From Bryopsis sp. KO-2023 (lineage: Eukaryota > Chlorophyta > Ulvophyceae > Bryopsidales > Bryopsidaceae): a DNA stretch of 64,000 nt. The notes beneath the pieces are model-generated. The model saw only the letters and a program-made list of their open reading frames with translations, searched no databases and was not told the origin of the DNA. The stretch lies in NCBI GenBank assembly GCA_030272585.1, contig BSYQ01000014.1, forward strand, positions 1,116,001 through 1,180,000. Direction: 5' to 3'. This document shows positions 37,437-49,093 of this stretch, piece after piece (the first letter of the stretch is position 1; every line of letters begins with the position of its first letter). Made by a program: the position numbers and the translations under genes.

Positions 37437-39236
37437 TTAAACGCACCGAATGCGTTTACTGTCCTGATGAGCTAATTGAATTTGAAATCGAAAATCACCC
37501 ACCGACAATCCAACCACAGCAGTGCGACTGCCAACGTGAACTGCCCTGCTCGAAGCATTGAAAACCGTTACCTTAAGAGGTTTTCCCGCTTCCCATAGCG
37601 ACGATGATGTGAGGAGGCCGATAGGCATGCGTCCAGAGTCGAAAACAGGGATACTGCGGTCTGCGCGAAACGGCAGTATGAAAGTGCGAGAGGCTTTAGA
37701 TGCGATCACGAAAGAACGACCCACTGGAATAAAAACATTCTCGCCTCGCTGCACTGGTTCCACCACTCCTCTTTCTGTAGCCTGGATCGTAACTGTCGTG
37801 GGTGCAACCTCCTTTGCCTCAACGCCTTTGGTATATGTGTTTTCGCCTCGAACAGCCAAACACTGCACTGCCGTTTGTCGACTCATCTCGATTAAACCTT
37901 TCGCTGGATTAATCCTGCACTCAAATCGCTTCAATAAGTCGTTGCCCACCAGCAGATCATGCGAAACCTCATCACAAACCATGAACTCATGCAACATGGT
38001 TTTCTTTCCCAGGGTCACGTGCATCTCCGCAACTCCTTTCGCCTGCAACGTGGTTTGGTTAAAACAGCGTATAGCTGAGCGCGCCATGTCAACTTTCAAC
38101 TCAGACCCAGCTCGCTTCAAGGTGCGGGAGGAGATAATCGATATAGATGCACCAGTGTCGACGAGTCCATTCATCGTAACGCGATCATTCAAAACCACTG
38201 GGCAGTATAACAGCGAGCTTGCGAAATTGATGCCTGCCTTGTCCATTTCGTCAGCGATGGCGACATTCACTATTTCACCTTCCTCTGCCATAGGATCTTC
38301 TTCAGCGAAAATATCGTCCTCAAAATACTCGTCAACTTTGTCATCCTTCGTGGCGTCGTCAGTATCCACGTGAAATATCCCAGGCTGTTTGTCACCACGA
38401 CCTCCTTTTGAACGCTGACGAGTGAATGGGCGTGCCTTTTCCCCTCCTTCTCCAGTACCTTGGCTTTTCACGAGATAGGTCAAAAACGAACGAAAGCGTT
38501 TATCTCGTTTCGCGAAATCAGCAACATAGTGTTTGAGCGTGGAAATAGGCACGCGTCTCAGCGTATCCACATGCGACGAAGTTCCTTCCAAAGCCGAAAC
38601 ACTTCCCTTACTCAACTCCAGAGCGTCGATCTCCATAGCATCCTCGACTCCTTTATCACTCAAATTTCCAGCGAGTAACCAATCCGTTCTTCTGCGAACA
38701 ACCTGGATGACTTGGTCGAGACTCGTCTGCAGGATATCATATCCCGCTAATGTATTTCGAACATCCGTGGGCAGTTTGTTTAGTAACAACTGCAGCTTTC
38801 TCGATGGAGCCACATGGGGATATTCGTCACAGACAGTCTTGAACCTGCTCGTGAACGCCAACAAGGACTCCCCTTTTTCTTTCTTCAACGACAAGATCCT
38901 TTGTTCTGGACTGAGAATACTCTCCGTTGGAAGGAGATTGTTTAGATTAGCCTTGATAGAATCCCAGCACGCAGTCTCTATGCGTTCCTCGTCAGTCAGT
39001 CGAATCCTTCGCTCTGGATTGTCTGGGTCCTGAATAAACCACTCTGTAGCCTTCAGCGCATTAGTGATCATTTTGTAGATTGCGCGTCCTTCATGTGTGG
39101 TCGGCGCAACGTGCTTAAGAATGACACGTGCTCTCTCCGTGGTCTCTTCCTCTGTGACCTCGGCATACGGGACGAGCCAGTCTGCCGTCTCCCTTGTCCA
39201 TTTCGTCACTCTCTGTATCTTTTCAACGTCAGCCAT
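37437..39236 (-). CDS. Element II Gag-protease
   Basis: 599 aa from the first in-frame ATG (39236). Gag-like part: LKKEKGESLLAFTSRFKTVC and LQLLLNKLPTDVRN, residues about 120-230. Retropepsin motif GLVDTGASISIIS near residue 400 and LLVGNDLLKRF after it. No CCHC zinc knuckle is visible. The frame stays open upstream of the ATG to the PBS with coding-like composition but no ATG, so a non-AUG start or a lost start is possible. Confidence 0.85.
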   Translation of the reverse strand: MADVEKIQRVTKWTRETADWLVPYAEVTEEETTERARVILKHVAPTTHEGRAIYKMITNALKATEWFIQDPDNPERRIRLTDEERIETACWDSIKANLNNLLPTESILSPEQRILSLKKEKGESLLAFTSRFKTVCDEYPHVAPSRKLQLLLNKLPTDVRNTLAGYDILQTSLDQVIQVVRRRTDWLLAGNLSDKGVEDAMEIDALELSKGSVSALEGTSSHVDTLRRVPISTLKHYVADFAKRDKRFRSFLTYLVKSQGTGEGGEKARPFTRQRSKGGRGDKQPGIFHVDTDDATKDDKVDEYFEDDIFAEEDPMAEEGEIVNVAIADEMDKAGINFASSLLYCPVVLNDRVTMNGLVDTGASISIISSRTLKRAGSELKVDMARSAIRCFNQTTLQAKGVAEMHVTLGKKTMLHEFMVCDEVSHDLLVGNDLLKRFECRINPAKGLIEMSRQTAVQCLAVRGENTYTKGVEAKEVAPTTVTIQATERGVVEPVQRGENVFIPVGRSFVIASKASRTFILPFRADRSIPVFDSGRMPIGLLTSSSLWEAGKPLKVTVFNASSRAVHVGSRTAVVGLSVGDFRFQIQLAHQDSKRIRCV

Positions 39237-39539
39237 GTCGTGCCTGCGGTCCTTCCTAGGACGCGATATGTCCGGAAAAAAAAGGTGTTCGTCAGTTTCA
39301 AACCAAGGCGTGTTACGCCACTTAGCTTGCTTGCCGAGGTCTGTCACACTCGACGTGTCTGAAGTAGCACGTCCTTGTGCCAAGTCGTGAGAGTGCGTAT
39401 CTGCGTCCTCGCTGGTTCGCTGTCCTTTTGCGGTTGCAAACGAACTATCGCTGAAGGATAGTTCGAGGTCGAGCTTTTCGAGTTCAACGCCTAAGCGAGC
39501 CAGCGTGCGAACTTTAAACGACTGAATAGACCGATTATA

Positions 39540-39551
39540 GCTCCGAAACCA
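39540..39551 (-). other. Primer-binding site of element II
   Basis: TGGTTTCGGAGC in transcript sense, directly after the LTR; identical to the element I PBS. Confidence 0.9.
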
Positions 39552-39763
39552 TGTAATAAAACTCGAGCGCAGACTATCTCAACGCGAACAAACGTTCGCT
39601 GTCTCTTGTTTACAAGTTTCCCTGTCGAACTTTATACCTTCCCACGACTAATCGAAACTGTCCACAAGATTCCCTCACTATCGCACTACCCCACGTTACA
39701 CAGCACCACTTCCTTTCGTCCACTACTGCCTCATTTCACTCATCTACCACTTTGGCGCTCACA
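39552..39763 (-). repeat. 5' LTR of element II
   Basis: 212 bp matching 34454-34665; promoter with TATA-type box as in the other copy. Confidence 0.95.
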
Positions 39764-39767
39764 GTAG

Positions 39768-40284
39768 CATGGCAGCTAAAAAACTATACGCCAGTTGTGG
39801 ATGCAACCAGGAGAGGAAAAAAAGACTAATACTCAATGCATGTGTTGCTTTCACTTTGACACCTGTCTGCTGTCAAGTTGAAAGGTTCCATCAGTCATGA
39901 GGGAGCAAAATAAGTAATTCCTTTTAAATAAGACAGGAATGGAGCTCCTGTCAATTGTCGACAATGTATGTCGAACTACTAAAATATGCAAGGTTTTGCT
40001 GATGCCATCCTCGGAGAGGAAATAAATTCTCAGAAAGTCGAACTCGAAAAGAGGATTCAGGTGAAGTTTCAAGAATAAAGCGTTCAGCCTGCAAAACAAA
40101 ACAGAAAAGCCAAAAAGGAACTTTTTCATGCTTACAACCTTCATGAACCACATCGCAGCTTGAAAAAAAAAGAAAAAAATTGTAAAAAGTGAAAATAATT
40201 AAAAATGAAAAAAAAATCAAGGTAGTTGCTGGAGAATAGTATGATCACAGCAGGGGCAGTTGTTCTTTCCGACTGGACCCAACT
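39768..40284. other. 3' flank of SPH-G
   Basis: AT-rich array flank continuing from 34449 across element II. No supported gene. Confidence 0.45.
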
Positions 40285-42083
40285 TTATATTGATGTTGGT
40301 AAATCTTTGTCTGTCATGGAAAGCTTGCGGGCTTCTGGTAAAATACAAAGATGAATTAAAAAAACAGAAACCCACCCACCCACCCACCCACCTGCACAAA
40401 GACTTATTTGTATGCTCTTTGAGTGGCGGTGGTGCGGGAAGGGGGGGGGGGGCAGAAACAGTACATATATAGAGATTGAAGATTGGGGAAAAACAAAAGA
40501 CAAAAAACAGAGCTGTACATGAATAACAAACAAGTCCCCTCACCGGCAATCGACTTGATCCAATCGATGTATGGGGCCACTCTTGTGTGGACATCAGGTT
40601 TGGTGGACTTCCCACACACATGAGAGGAGCCCACAATGCCAACCAAAACATCATCCGCTCTAGTATCGCCAGGCAAAACAATGGGGCCGCCATTATCACC
40701 TGGGAAGCATTTCCAAAAATGTTACTGCAAGCACTTTGCCAGCCGCTTCCATTCTTCACAGCAACTTTCCACAGGCTTGGTGGTGTTGGTACTGACACAC
40801 TGTATGTCATACTTATCTGGCACATGCAGCCCCATAGCACATGTGCGGATTCTTTCACGATTCACCCCAAGCTTTCTTTCATATTGCACCTCATTTGGCC
40901 TGTGCATCCTCCATTGGCCCTACCTGGACAAGATCCAGCTCCACCTTCCCCCATGCACATCTGATGGGGAAACACTCGTCGTCCCAATCGTGCCCAGCAG
41001 ATTCTGGGATGGATGAACTTCACAGATGCAACCTGTATAATTTCAGCATTGCTTGTGCTTGAGCCAGTCCGCCCCCACCCCATGGACCTCAGAAAATTCC
41101 CATGCTGTGGAAGGAAGCTGGTGGAGGTCGGGATTCGAACAGGGGCTTGGTTTGCTGCACTGGACAGCTCCAAAATGGCAAGATCAGGGAACCTTCTGGA
41201 TTTGTAGCCGGGGTGGATGAAGACATTTTGGGTGGAAATAACCTGTTGAATCGCAAAGAGAAATATAGCATAAAATATTAAAAGACATGCCAGGCCAGAG
41301 CATATAGCATCGGGGGGTAGAACAAGAAATTCTTGAGTGTAAAAATGATTCCAAAAGAGATAAAAGATAAAGGAAAACCATAAGCCAGCAAGGTTTACAT
41401 CGCTTAAATCAATCTATCCAACCGTAGCGGCTGACTAAACGATTTTGACGAAATCGGTAAACACTGAAACTTCTGACCATCGCACCTGGACCCCGTTGCC
41501 TGACGTCTTTGACGAGGAGGGGGTGCCGACGACGACTTCAGGTCGACTGTCTCCTAACGTTCTGATCGAGTCGACGCAATGCGCCGCCGCCAAGACGTGC
41601 TTTTTCCCCACCAACACGCCTGTACAGAAGTATCCCAGATCGGATCTCCTCCGCAAGGAAACGGTGTAAGGATAGGCAATCACGCCGTTCGCGACGAGTG
41701 CGGGCGAACCGATTGTTTTCGTAGATGCTCTGCTGCTAAGCTTCAGAGGTTTCTGTCCTCGTGCTGCTGACGATACACAGCGTATAAATGTATTGTCAGT
41801 GTGACTGCTCTCCGTGATTCAGGCCTCGACGTCAACGCTCAAAGAACCGAGGTGCGTGGTTGAACAATCCCTGTGGAGATGTCGCGGGGATGTCGGATGG
41901 GAGCTTTTTCGGAAGTGTAAAGAACATTTGCCCGTAACGGTGTGGTCCACCTCGGGTGCAAGAAATATTTTTCAAGTTCTGGGGGGGGGCCAGAAAAATC
42001 ACATTCTAACCTCCCAACGCGATCGCCAGCAAGAGCACCACGCGAAAACACGAGATCCCTTTAGTTCTCAAGTTGAAACTCAT
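40285..42083 (-). CDS. SPH-G: secreted trypsin-fold pseudoprotease (Asn195)
   Basis: Exons: 42083-42011, 41766-41486, 41242-40924, 40699-40544, 40334-40285; 879 nt, 292 aa. Signal peptide core FRVVLLLAIALG. The His57 motif is AAAHC instead of TAAHC; Asp102 in FPDLAILELS. The nucleophile motif is GDNGGP, Asn for Ser195. Exon 5 lacks the early TGA shared by most paralogues: after Glu-Ala the frame runs 14 more codons, so the tail is longer (16 residues after the junction). A (CCCA)n run at 40371-40392 lies in intron 4. Confidence 0.83.
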
Positions 42084-42799
42084 TTCGACGGACTCGGGCC
42101 GACGAAGTTTTCGTTTCCAGTATTAACGTTTGCAGCACAAAGCCAAACACACAAAAAAAAATCTTTCACGAAAAAACATACCTGGAGGAAAATTTATCGG
42201 GTGACGCTTTCAGCAGGAGTCCGGGCTGATGGAAGAGTGAGGTCTTTCATTGCCACACTTTTCACGACGAACAGGGGAAATCTCCTGCTGCGACCCATTT
42301 TCATTTTTTTTTTTTGATGTTTGTTTTGGCAGTTCGTTTTCTGCCGACAAGCGAGCAACCACAATTGCATGCTTTTGCGAAACAAACATCGATTAATGCT
42401 TTTGCGAACACTTGCTATGATTGTGGTAAAGAATCTGGAAGAAGGCAATTAGCATTACACCATATTATGCACATCTATCGTTGGAAACCCGGCAACGAGA
42501 CTTGGCCTGAATCAAGCCAGGACGGTGTCCATGACAGACGGATGTAGGAATGTGTTGGTTTAGTCAACGTTTTCTTTCTTCTCTTCAATTGAATCTTGAG
42601 GTCCATGTTCACTTGTGTGCATCCACCGTATGGGATCCCTGTAAAGCAACACGAATGCTGCATGAATAAATGCATGAGTTCAATCAAAAATAAAGAGACC
42701 AATGCTTCAAAGTTTGGATTTTATATTTTTTGTAGCTTAACAGGGTTGCACTCTCTGGTCAGCGACAACAAAAAACAATTATTACCACTGATTTGTCTC
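42084..42799. other. Intergenic region SPH-G / SPH-H
   Basis: SPH-G promoter side and SPH-H 3' flank. At 42593-42651 it keeps a decayed version of the array's last exon: an ACAG acceptor followed by GGATCCCATACGG, where the usual TGA is gone. Confidence 0.5.
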
Positions 42800-44185
42800 C
42801 TAGCCGGCAATCGACTTGATCCAATCGATGTAGGGGGCCACTCTTGTGTGGACATCGGGTTTGGTAGACTTCCCACACACATGAGAGGAGCCAACGATTC
42901 CAACCAAAACATCATCCGATCTAGTATCGCCACGCAGAACAATGGGGCCTCCATCGTCACCTGGGAAGCACATCCAGAACACATGTACAGCAAACACTTT
43001 GCCAGCCCCATTGCAAAAGTGTGGATTCTTCCATGATGTACCAAAAAAAAACTTGGAATGTGCATTCTCCATTGGCCCTACCTGGACAAGAGCCAGGTCC
43101 ATCTCCGCCCATGCAAATCTGATGGGGAAACACTCGTCGTCCCAATTGTGCGCTGCAGCTCCTCAAATGGATGAACTTCACAGATGCAACCTGCAAAATC
43201 TCGGCATTGCCTGTCCTTGAGCCTTGACGTCCCCACCCATTGGATTTCAGAAGCTTGCCATTCTGTGGGCGAAAGTTGGTTGTGGTTGGGATTCGAACAG
43301 GGGCTTGGTTTGCTGCACTTGAAAGCTCCAAGATGGCAAGATCAGGGAATCGCCTGGATCTGTAGTCAGGGTGGATGAAGATATTTTGGGTGGAAATGAC
43401 CTATGGAAGAAGAAAATTCTTTTGCGCATCCTGCAGCCAGTGACTACCTTGATCATTTTGACCAGATTGTACAACCAATGCTTGTGATGGACACACCTGG
43501 ACCCCATCTCCTGACGTCTTTGACGAGGAGGGGGTGCCCACGACGACTTCAGGTCGACCGTCGGCTGCGGACAAGGACGAGTCCACGCAGTGCGCCGCCG
43601 TCAAAACGTGCCTTTTCCCTACCAATACCCCTGTACAAAAGTATCCCAGATCGGACCTCCTCCGCAAGGAAACAGTGTAAGGATACGCAATGTCGCCGTT
43701 TGCGTCAATCGACTCGAGTGATGCCGCACCGCCATTTAGTGCACGTGAAGCGTTAATACTCCTCGGAGAACCGAGAGCTGTTGCTCTTGCAGTCGCTCTG
43801 CTGCGGGTAAACGTCGGAGTTGTCTGTGCTGGAGTCGCTGACCACACAAACCAAATATCAATGCACTGGTTGGTACCCTCCGTGTTTGACGCATACCCCT
43901 ACTTTGGGGTGTTGGATGGGCACAGTTGAGTACTGAAGGAACACGCAGCTTTTTCGGAAGTGAAAAGAACGTTGATCTTTTGCCTGCACCCGCGGGATAT
44001 ACTTCAGGTGGTGGCCATGAATTGTCTTCTCAAGTCTGCATGATCCAGGGAAGCTCACAGGGGGTGTCGGAAAATCTGGGGAGAGCAAGCTACGGCAACA
44101 CAAGGGTCTAACCTTCCAACGCGATCACCAGCAAGAGCGCTACACGAAAACACGAGACCTCCTTGGCTCGGAAGTTGAAACTCAT
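42800..44185 (-). CDS. SPH-H: secreted trypsin-fold pseudoprotease, shortened exon structure
   Basis: Exons: 44185-44113, 43837-43497, 43400-43082, 42960-42800; 894 nt, 297 aa. The intron-4 donor is changed from GT to GC, and the resulting sequence GGC TAG puts a stop right after the DWIKSIAG end, so four coding exons suffice. Long Ala/Thr/Arg/Ser-rich linker between signal peptide and fold (exon 2 is 341 nt). His57 in TAAHC and Asp102 in FPDLAILELS kept; nucleophile motif GDDGGP. PVF HQICMGGDGPGSC loop is standard for the array; Gly at position 189. Confidence 0.86.
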
Positions 44186-45478
44186 TTCGATGGACGCAGG
44201 TCGACGAAGCCTTCGTTCCAGTCTTCACGACGGCTGCACGTAAACCCAAAAACACAATAAAGGGTCTTTTACAAAATAGCGTACCAAGAGGAAGATTATT
44301 ATTGGGTGAAGCTTCCAGCCGGGAACGCGGAGGCTGATGCAAGAGTGAGGTCTTTCATTGCGACACATTTTTGTTTTTTGGTGTTGCAAGTTGCAAAAGG
44401 TGAAACGAACTACCCGAAAAACGTCTCAACGCAAAAGACACGAACATATTTGCTTGGCTTTCCACCCTTTCTGTCCAGTAGCAGCTCATATCTCGTACGA
44501 TCCATTTTCTTACTCTGTATCAAAAACTGAGTAACTTGTCTCATCAGGTTGTTATCCTTCCACACCTTGATCCGCCACATGTCAGACTACAGGGATTTGT
44601 TGCACTTGGGTTCAATTTTAAATATGAAGATTTTGGGGAAATCGGCATCCCACATATATTTCGTGATGGAGAGAACATGAGCAGCCAACGAAAAATATTA
44701 CAATACATCCCAATGCAGCGCCAAGAGCATCAGGGAAATACAAAGAAAAAACCCTTGGTCAACGAGGTTTATTGTGAACTGTTGAAGCTACTGTGGGAGC
44801 ATGATAAAAAGAAAGGAGGCCGAGTTGATTTTATCCCTTAGTGGATTGTAAATTCTTCTTTCGATAGACCTCAAACAAGCCAGACACAACAGAACATGAC
44901 AGTGGATGGTGCACCATGTGTTGGCAAAAAACCAACCACTTGGTTTTTTGCCAACACTAGAGAGTTATGATTGTGGTTGAAAAACACGGAATGAAGGCAA
45001 TTATCATTACACCAGTCTCTGCACAGTTCCAATAAAAAAACATCCTCCACAGAAAGCCCAACAACTTCTTCAACGAAACTGCCAAACATTGGACACTTTT
45101 TTTTGGGTTTTTTTGTTTTTCCTCCTCTTCTCTCGGGATCTAAACAATTTTAGTGCAAGTATCTTGAACCATAAAAAAAAATTCACTGATCAATTTGCGA
45201 TTGCTATCTAAACTATACCCCATTTCACGGAAGCATTCTCTGTTGCATTCATCCCGGACATCGCTGCCATGACAGACCATGCATTTAAACCTGGTAAAAA
45301 TAAATACCTTTTTTTTTTTTTCATTTTTTCTTTCAGCCCTTCGAAATGGACGAAATGCCATACATGGCTTCGCCATGATCTTAACTCGAAAAATCACAAT
45401 AACCGTTTTCTTTTCTTTTTTTTTGTTTTTAATTTTGGAATCTTGAGGTCAATATTGGTTCTCTTGTGTGCATCCACC
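44186..45478. other. Intergenic region SPH-H / SPH-I
   Basis: SPH-H promoter side. An open frame at about 44560-44841 (+) has protein-like composition but no ATG near its start and no recognised family. A perfect inverted repeat is at 44918-44957. Confidence 0.4.
44918..44957. repeat. Perfect 18-bp inverted repeat, 4-nt loop
   Basis: Arms GTGTTGGCAAAAAACCAA (44918-44935) and its exact complement (44940-44957) around CCAC. It could be a terminator-like hairpin or a remnant of an inverted-repeat element. Confidence 0.95.
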
Positions 45479-48400
45479 TCATGAGATCCCTGCAGAGGAA
45501 CACGAAAAAAAATGACACATAAATAAATAGATAAATTAAATAATAACAATAATAATAATGCTATAAACAACATAAAAAATAAGCGGTCTGTATACATATA
45601 CAATGCATGCCGCTTTATCCAACACATTCGGGCGGCGAGTTTTTTGCTTCAGTATGCGGCTGATTTACAATACGAAATCCGACATTTGCATTCTCAGTCG
45701 ACTCGAACTTCAGAAAACTCATCAATAGTGGCGTGCCGCTTCAACTGGTGTCGAAGGAATCGTCCCAACGAATTTGATGTCCAGACAACAAAAGCAGAAA
45801 CTCGACGAATTTGTATTCTCTTTGGATTCTATTCATATTTTGTTCGACTGTTTCGCATTCCCTTTGCACCCCGCGTCCTCTCGTTCGACGATTCTCGTCT
45901 GAAATTTGCGAGAGCTGTGATTTATTACCCGAAATTAAAGATCGATTAAACGGCCCCCCCCTCCCCCCTGAAAATTCCGTTCCTGGCGATTTTGCTTTAG
46001 AAAACGACTCGCTGCAGTATCTCAATATCTAGAGATCCGATACTGAGCGTTGAAAAGGTTGCATCGCGAAATCAAACATCCAAAAAAAAAGGGGTCGCAA
46101 AACAAGGGGTCGCAAAGCATTTTGAAAAAAATATTTTTACTTTATTTTTTGCAACCCCCCCTTTTTTTTTTAATGCGCAGTTACTGGAAGAAGAAGAAAA
46201 AAAACGGCTCGATTCCTTGAAAGGGTTTGGCAGCTTAATAAAAAAGTTTTTAATCTTTTGAGGAATTGTTTCAAAAAAGTTTTACGACAGAGTTTTTTTT
46301 CATCACCGATTCCAAGGGGGGAGGGGAAATATATGAAAGATAAAATATAAACAGAATACATATGTATATTAGGATGCCCCAAAAATCCTATGTTCATTTG
46401 GTTACGAAATTTTCAAAACACTCTATTGACTTTCTGCACTTCAGTTGGGTACCGCTTGGGCTCCAAGGGTAATGTTAATATTTTTTAATTTTAATATTTT
46501 CTTAATTTCAAAGATGCAGAAAAAAAAGACCTTAAAGCATATCTGAAATCGAAAATCATTTTGAGATGACATCTCAAAACGCTTCAATTTCTACCATCAT
46601 GCAAAAAAAACCTGATACGAAAAAACCAGCAACAGCAAGCGGTGGGAGCCATATCTCTCGTTTAGCATGTAACCATTTGATTGATTTATTGATTTATTTA
46701 TTTATTTATTTAAACCTCAACACAAAACACTGGAAAGAAATCCACTACTGATTTATCCCCCCCCAAAAAAAAAAAATTGAAAAAAAAACCCCTCTAGATG
46801 CCTGAGCAATGCGCACGAAAATATAGAAGATATGTTTCAGTTACCAGCAGTGGTTCGGATCCAATCCACGTAAGGCCAGACATTAGTGTGAACATCAGGT
46901 TTGTTGGATCTGCCACACACATGGGAGGAGCCCACGATTCCAACCAAAACATCATCCGCTCTAGTATCGCCAGGCAAAACAATGGGGCCTCCATTATCAC
47001 CTGAGCATCAAACCCCCCCAAAAAAAACACAACAGTTTCAGGTGAGAAAGACATTTCCACAGTTCAATATTTCGACACTGCTGTTACACAACAGATGGGC
47101 TCATCGAGGCTTTTTCCCTCAGTGGAATTCAGCACAATAATAAATAACAGCAGACAGACATACAGACATACAGAAAACATAAGAGAGCGATACTCTGATA
47201 TTGCATATTCATATTGTGGGATCAAGATATATATTATATATTCTAAGAATATCTAAGAAGAATATTTGATGAGAATTTTGGGGATTGTGCATGTTGCACA
47301 CATTTGCTTTAAAAAAGGGAAAAAAAAATAAGAATAATAAATAATAATAAAGGAAACCCACTGGTGTTTTTTTTTCCTTAAAAGCAAAAAAAAAGGGGGG
47401 GGGGGAATATTGATCGAACGGACTTCCTTTCCCATATTCTGTTTCAACGGCTTTTTTTCCAATATTTTTTTGAACGGTTTTCGTTTCCTGGATTTTTTTT
47501 TTCTTTTTCGGTTTGTTTGGGTAGCAAAAAAAAAACACGACCCCCCAATTCCTTTCGAAAAAAAAAAAAAAAACAGGGGAGAAAAAAAATGGAATTACCT
47601 TCGCAAGTACTGGGTCCCTCGCCACCCATGCAAACCTGGTGATTGAAAACGGGGCCAAACACCCTCTGGACACATGTTCTCCTCAGCATGTAGTTCATGC
47701 TGGCGATCTGCACGATCTCAGAATTCCCGGAGCTGGAGGATTTTCGCCCCCAGCCGATGGCCAGCAGAGCATCGCCCCTCCTAGGAACAAACTTTGCTGG
47801 AAGTTGGACCGGGGTTTTGTTTGCATCGTTCTCCAGCTCCAGAATTGCCAAATCGGGGGCCCGCTGGGATCGATAGTTGGGATGGACGTACGCATTCACG
47901 GTCGCAATGGTCTGTTGATTTTTCCCACAAAAAATAAATAAAAATGGGGAAATGGTGCCCAAGAAAAATGCATCAGCATGCATGTGTTGCAATTTTACTG
48001 AACCACCACAAAAAATTGGGGAAATGGGAAAAGGAAAAAGGATCAGCATGCATATGTGGGTGAGGGAATGCATGCAATTATATTGAATCACTACGTTTTG
48101 CAGCAAGCTAAAAAGAGGGCGTCGATGCTGGTATGAGTATATATATTTACTGATATTTTCTAAAAATAAGAAAATAATAGTGCCCTCCCACAACAGCCAA
48201 CCCCCTACCAAACGGACGCACCCGCGCACCGCTCTGTGGGTGTCCTATTCGATATGACCAATGTATGACTAATTTTTCACCGTTCTGTCTGTCTGGGGAA
48301 CTGCCGGACGCACCTGGACCCCGACGCCTGACGTCTCTGACGAGGAGGCGGAGCCGACGACGACTTCAGGTCGATCGTCGCTCGATGTCCTTGCCGTATC

Positions 48401-49093
48401 CAAGCAGTGCGCCGCCGTCAAGACGTGCCTTTTCCCTATCAGTACGCCAGCGCAAAAGTAGCCCAGATCCGATCTCCTGCGCAGGGAAACTGTGTACGGA
48501 TGACTGATTTCGAACTGGGCGTTGGTGCCCGCTGCACCCGCAAACGAGGTTGTGGCAAATTCCCCTGGATCGGCGATAAATTCGAAGATTATGGGTTCGG
48601 GTTCCCTAATTGCCAATCCTGGAGCAGATACAGCAGCTCCCAAAGCCTCTGGCACGTCCTCTTCGGGGAGAAAAACTTGCTGTTCCAAGAAAACACCTGT
48701 CGTGCCGCGGGGAAAAAAACACAAAAAACACAAATATGAAAATGTGTGAGAGGACAAAAGTACAGCGAAAACCCCAGCAGGCAACCGGAAAGAAAAAGAT
48801 GCCTCCGCCAACGTGCGACATATCGTTGCGCGCGCATGGATAGCACCGTGCTCTTTTCTAATCAACGCGTTTCTTTCCCAGCGCGCGCTCGTTTGTCGGC
48901 TTCGTGACATGAAAATTTGCTTTTCCGAAAACAAGAAAAGAAACAATCCATCAGGAAAACAGACGAAAAAAGGTACGGGGGCATCGAAACCATCCAAAAC
49001 TCCCGAAAACGTCCGATAAAAACCCTTACCTTTCGCACAGCAAAACAAAAAGAAGAAAATTGAGAGCTTCGCCTGGAACTCCCGGACACTCAT
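45479..49093 (-). CDS. SPH-I: divergent secreted trypsin-fold pseudoprotease (Asn195)
   Basis: Exons: 49093-49030, 48696-48314, 47911-47599, 47000-46845, 45489-45479; 927 nt, 308 aa. Signal peptide core LSIFFFLFCCAKG. Exon 2 has a linker rich in Glu, Pro and Ala, then HPYTVSLRRRSDLGYFC and TAAHCLD. Exon 3 has APDLAILELE and HQVCMGGEGPSTCEG. Exon 4 has GDNGGP: Asn for Ser195. The last intron would be 1355 bp, far longer than the 80-390 bp of its relatives; without splicing the protein ends at a TGA at 46837-46839 (Gly-Asn-stop). The mini-exon (Gly-Ile-Ser-stop) and its flank are conserved, so I prefer the spliced form, with doubt. Confidence 0.72.

Larger units (their letters stand above)
34454..39763 (-). 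mobile_element. Element II: 5.3-kb Ty3/Gypsy-type LTR retrotransposon
   Basis: Compact, full-length, - strand: 5' LTR 39552-39763, PBS 39540-39551, Gag-protease, Pol (RT, RNase H, integrase), 3' LTR 34454-34665. LTRs of 212 bp look identical and both long ORFs are open, so it is a young, possibly competent copy. It sits in duplicated array flank on the 3' side of SPH-G, 0.6 kb from its last exon. Confidence 0.94.

Noticed and set aside
37558-38373. 271-codon + strand ORF inside element II
   Set aside because: Antisense shadow of the gag-protease frame, which has clear motifs.
44536-44841. 101-codon + strand ORF between SPH-H and SPH-I
   Set aside because: Composition looks protein-like, but it lacks an early ATG and any recognised domain; could be an old fragment.
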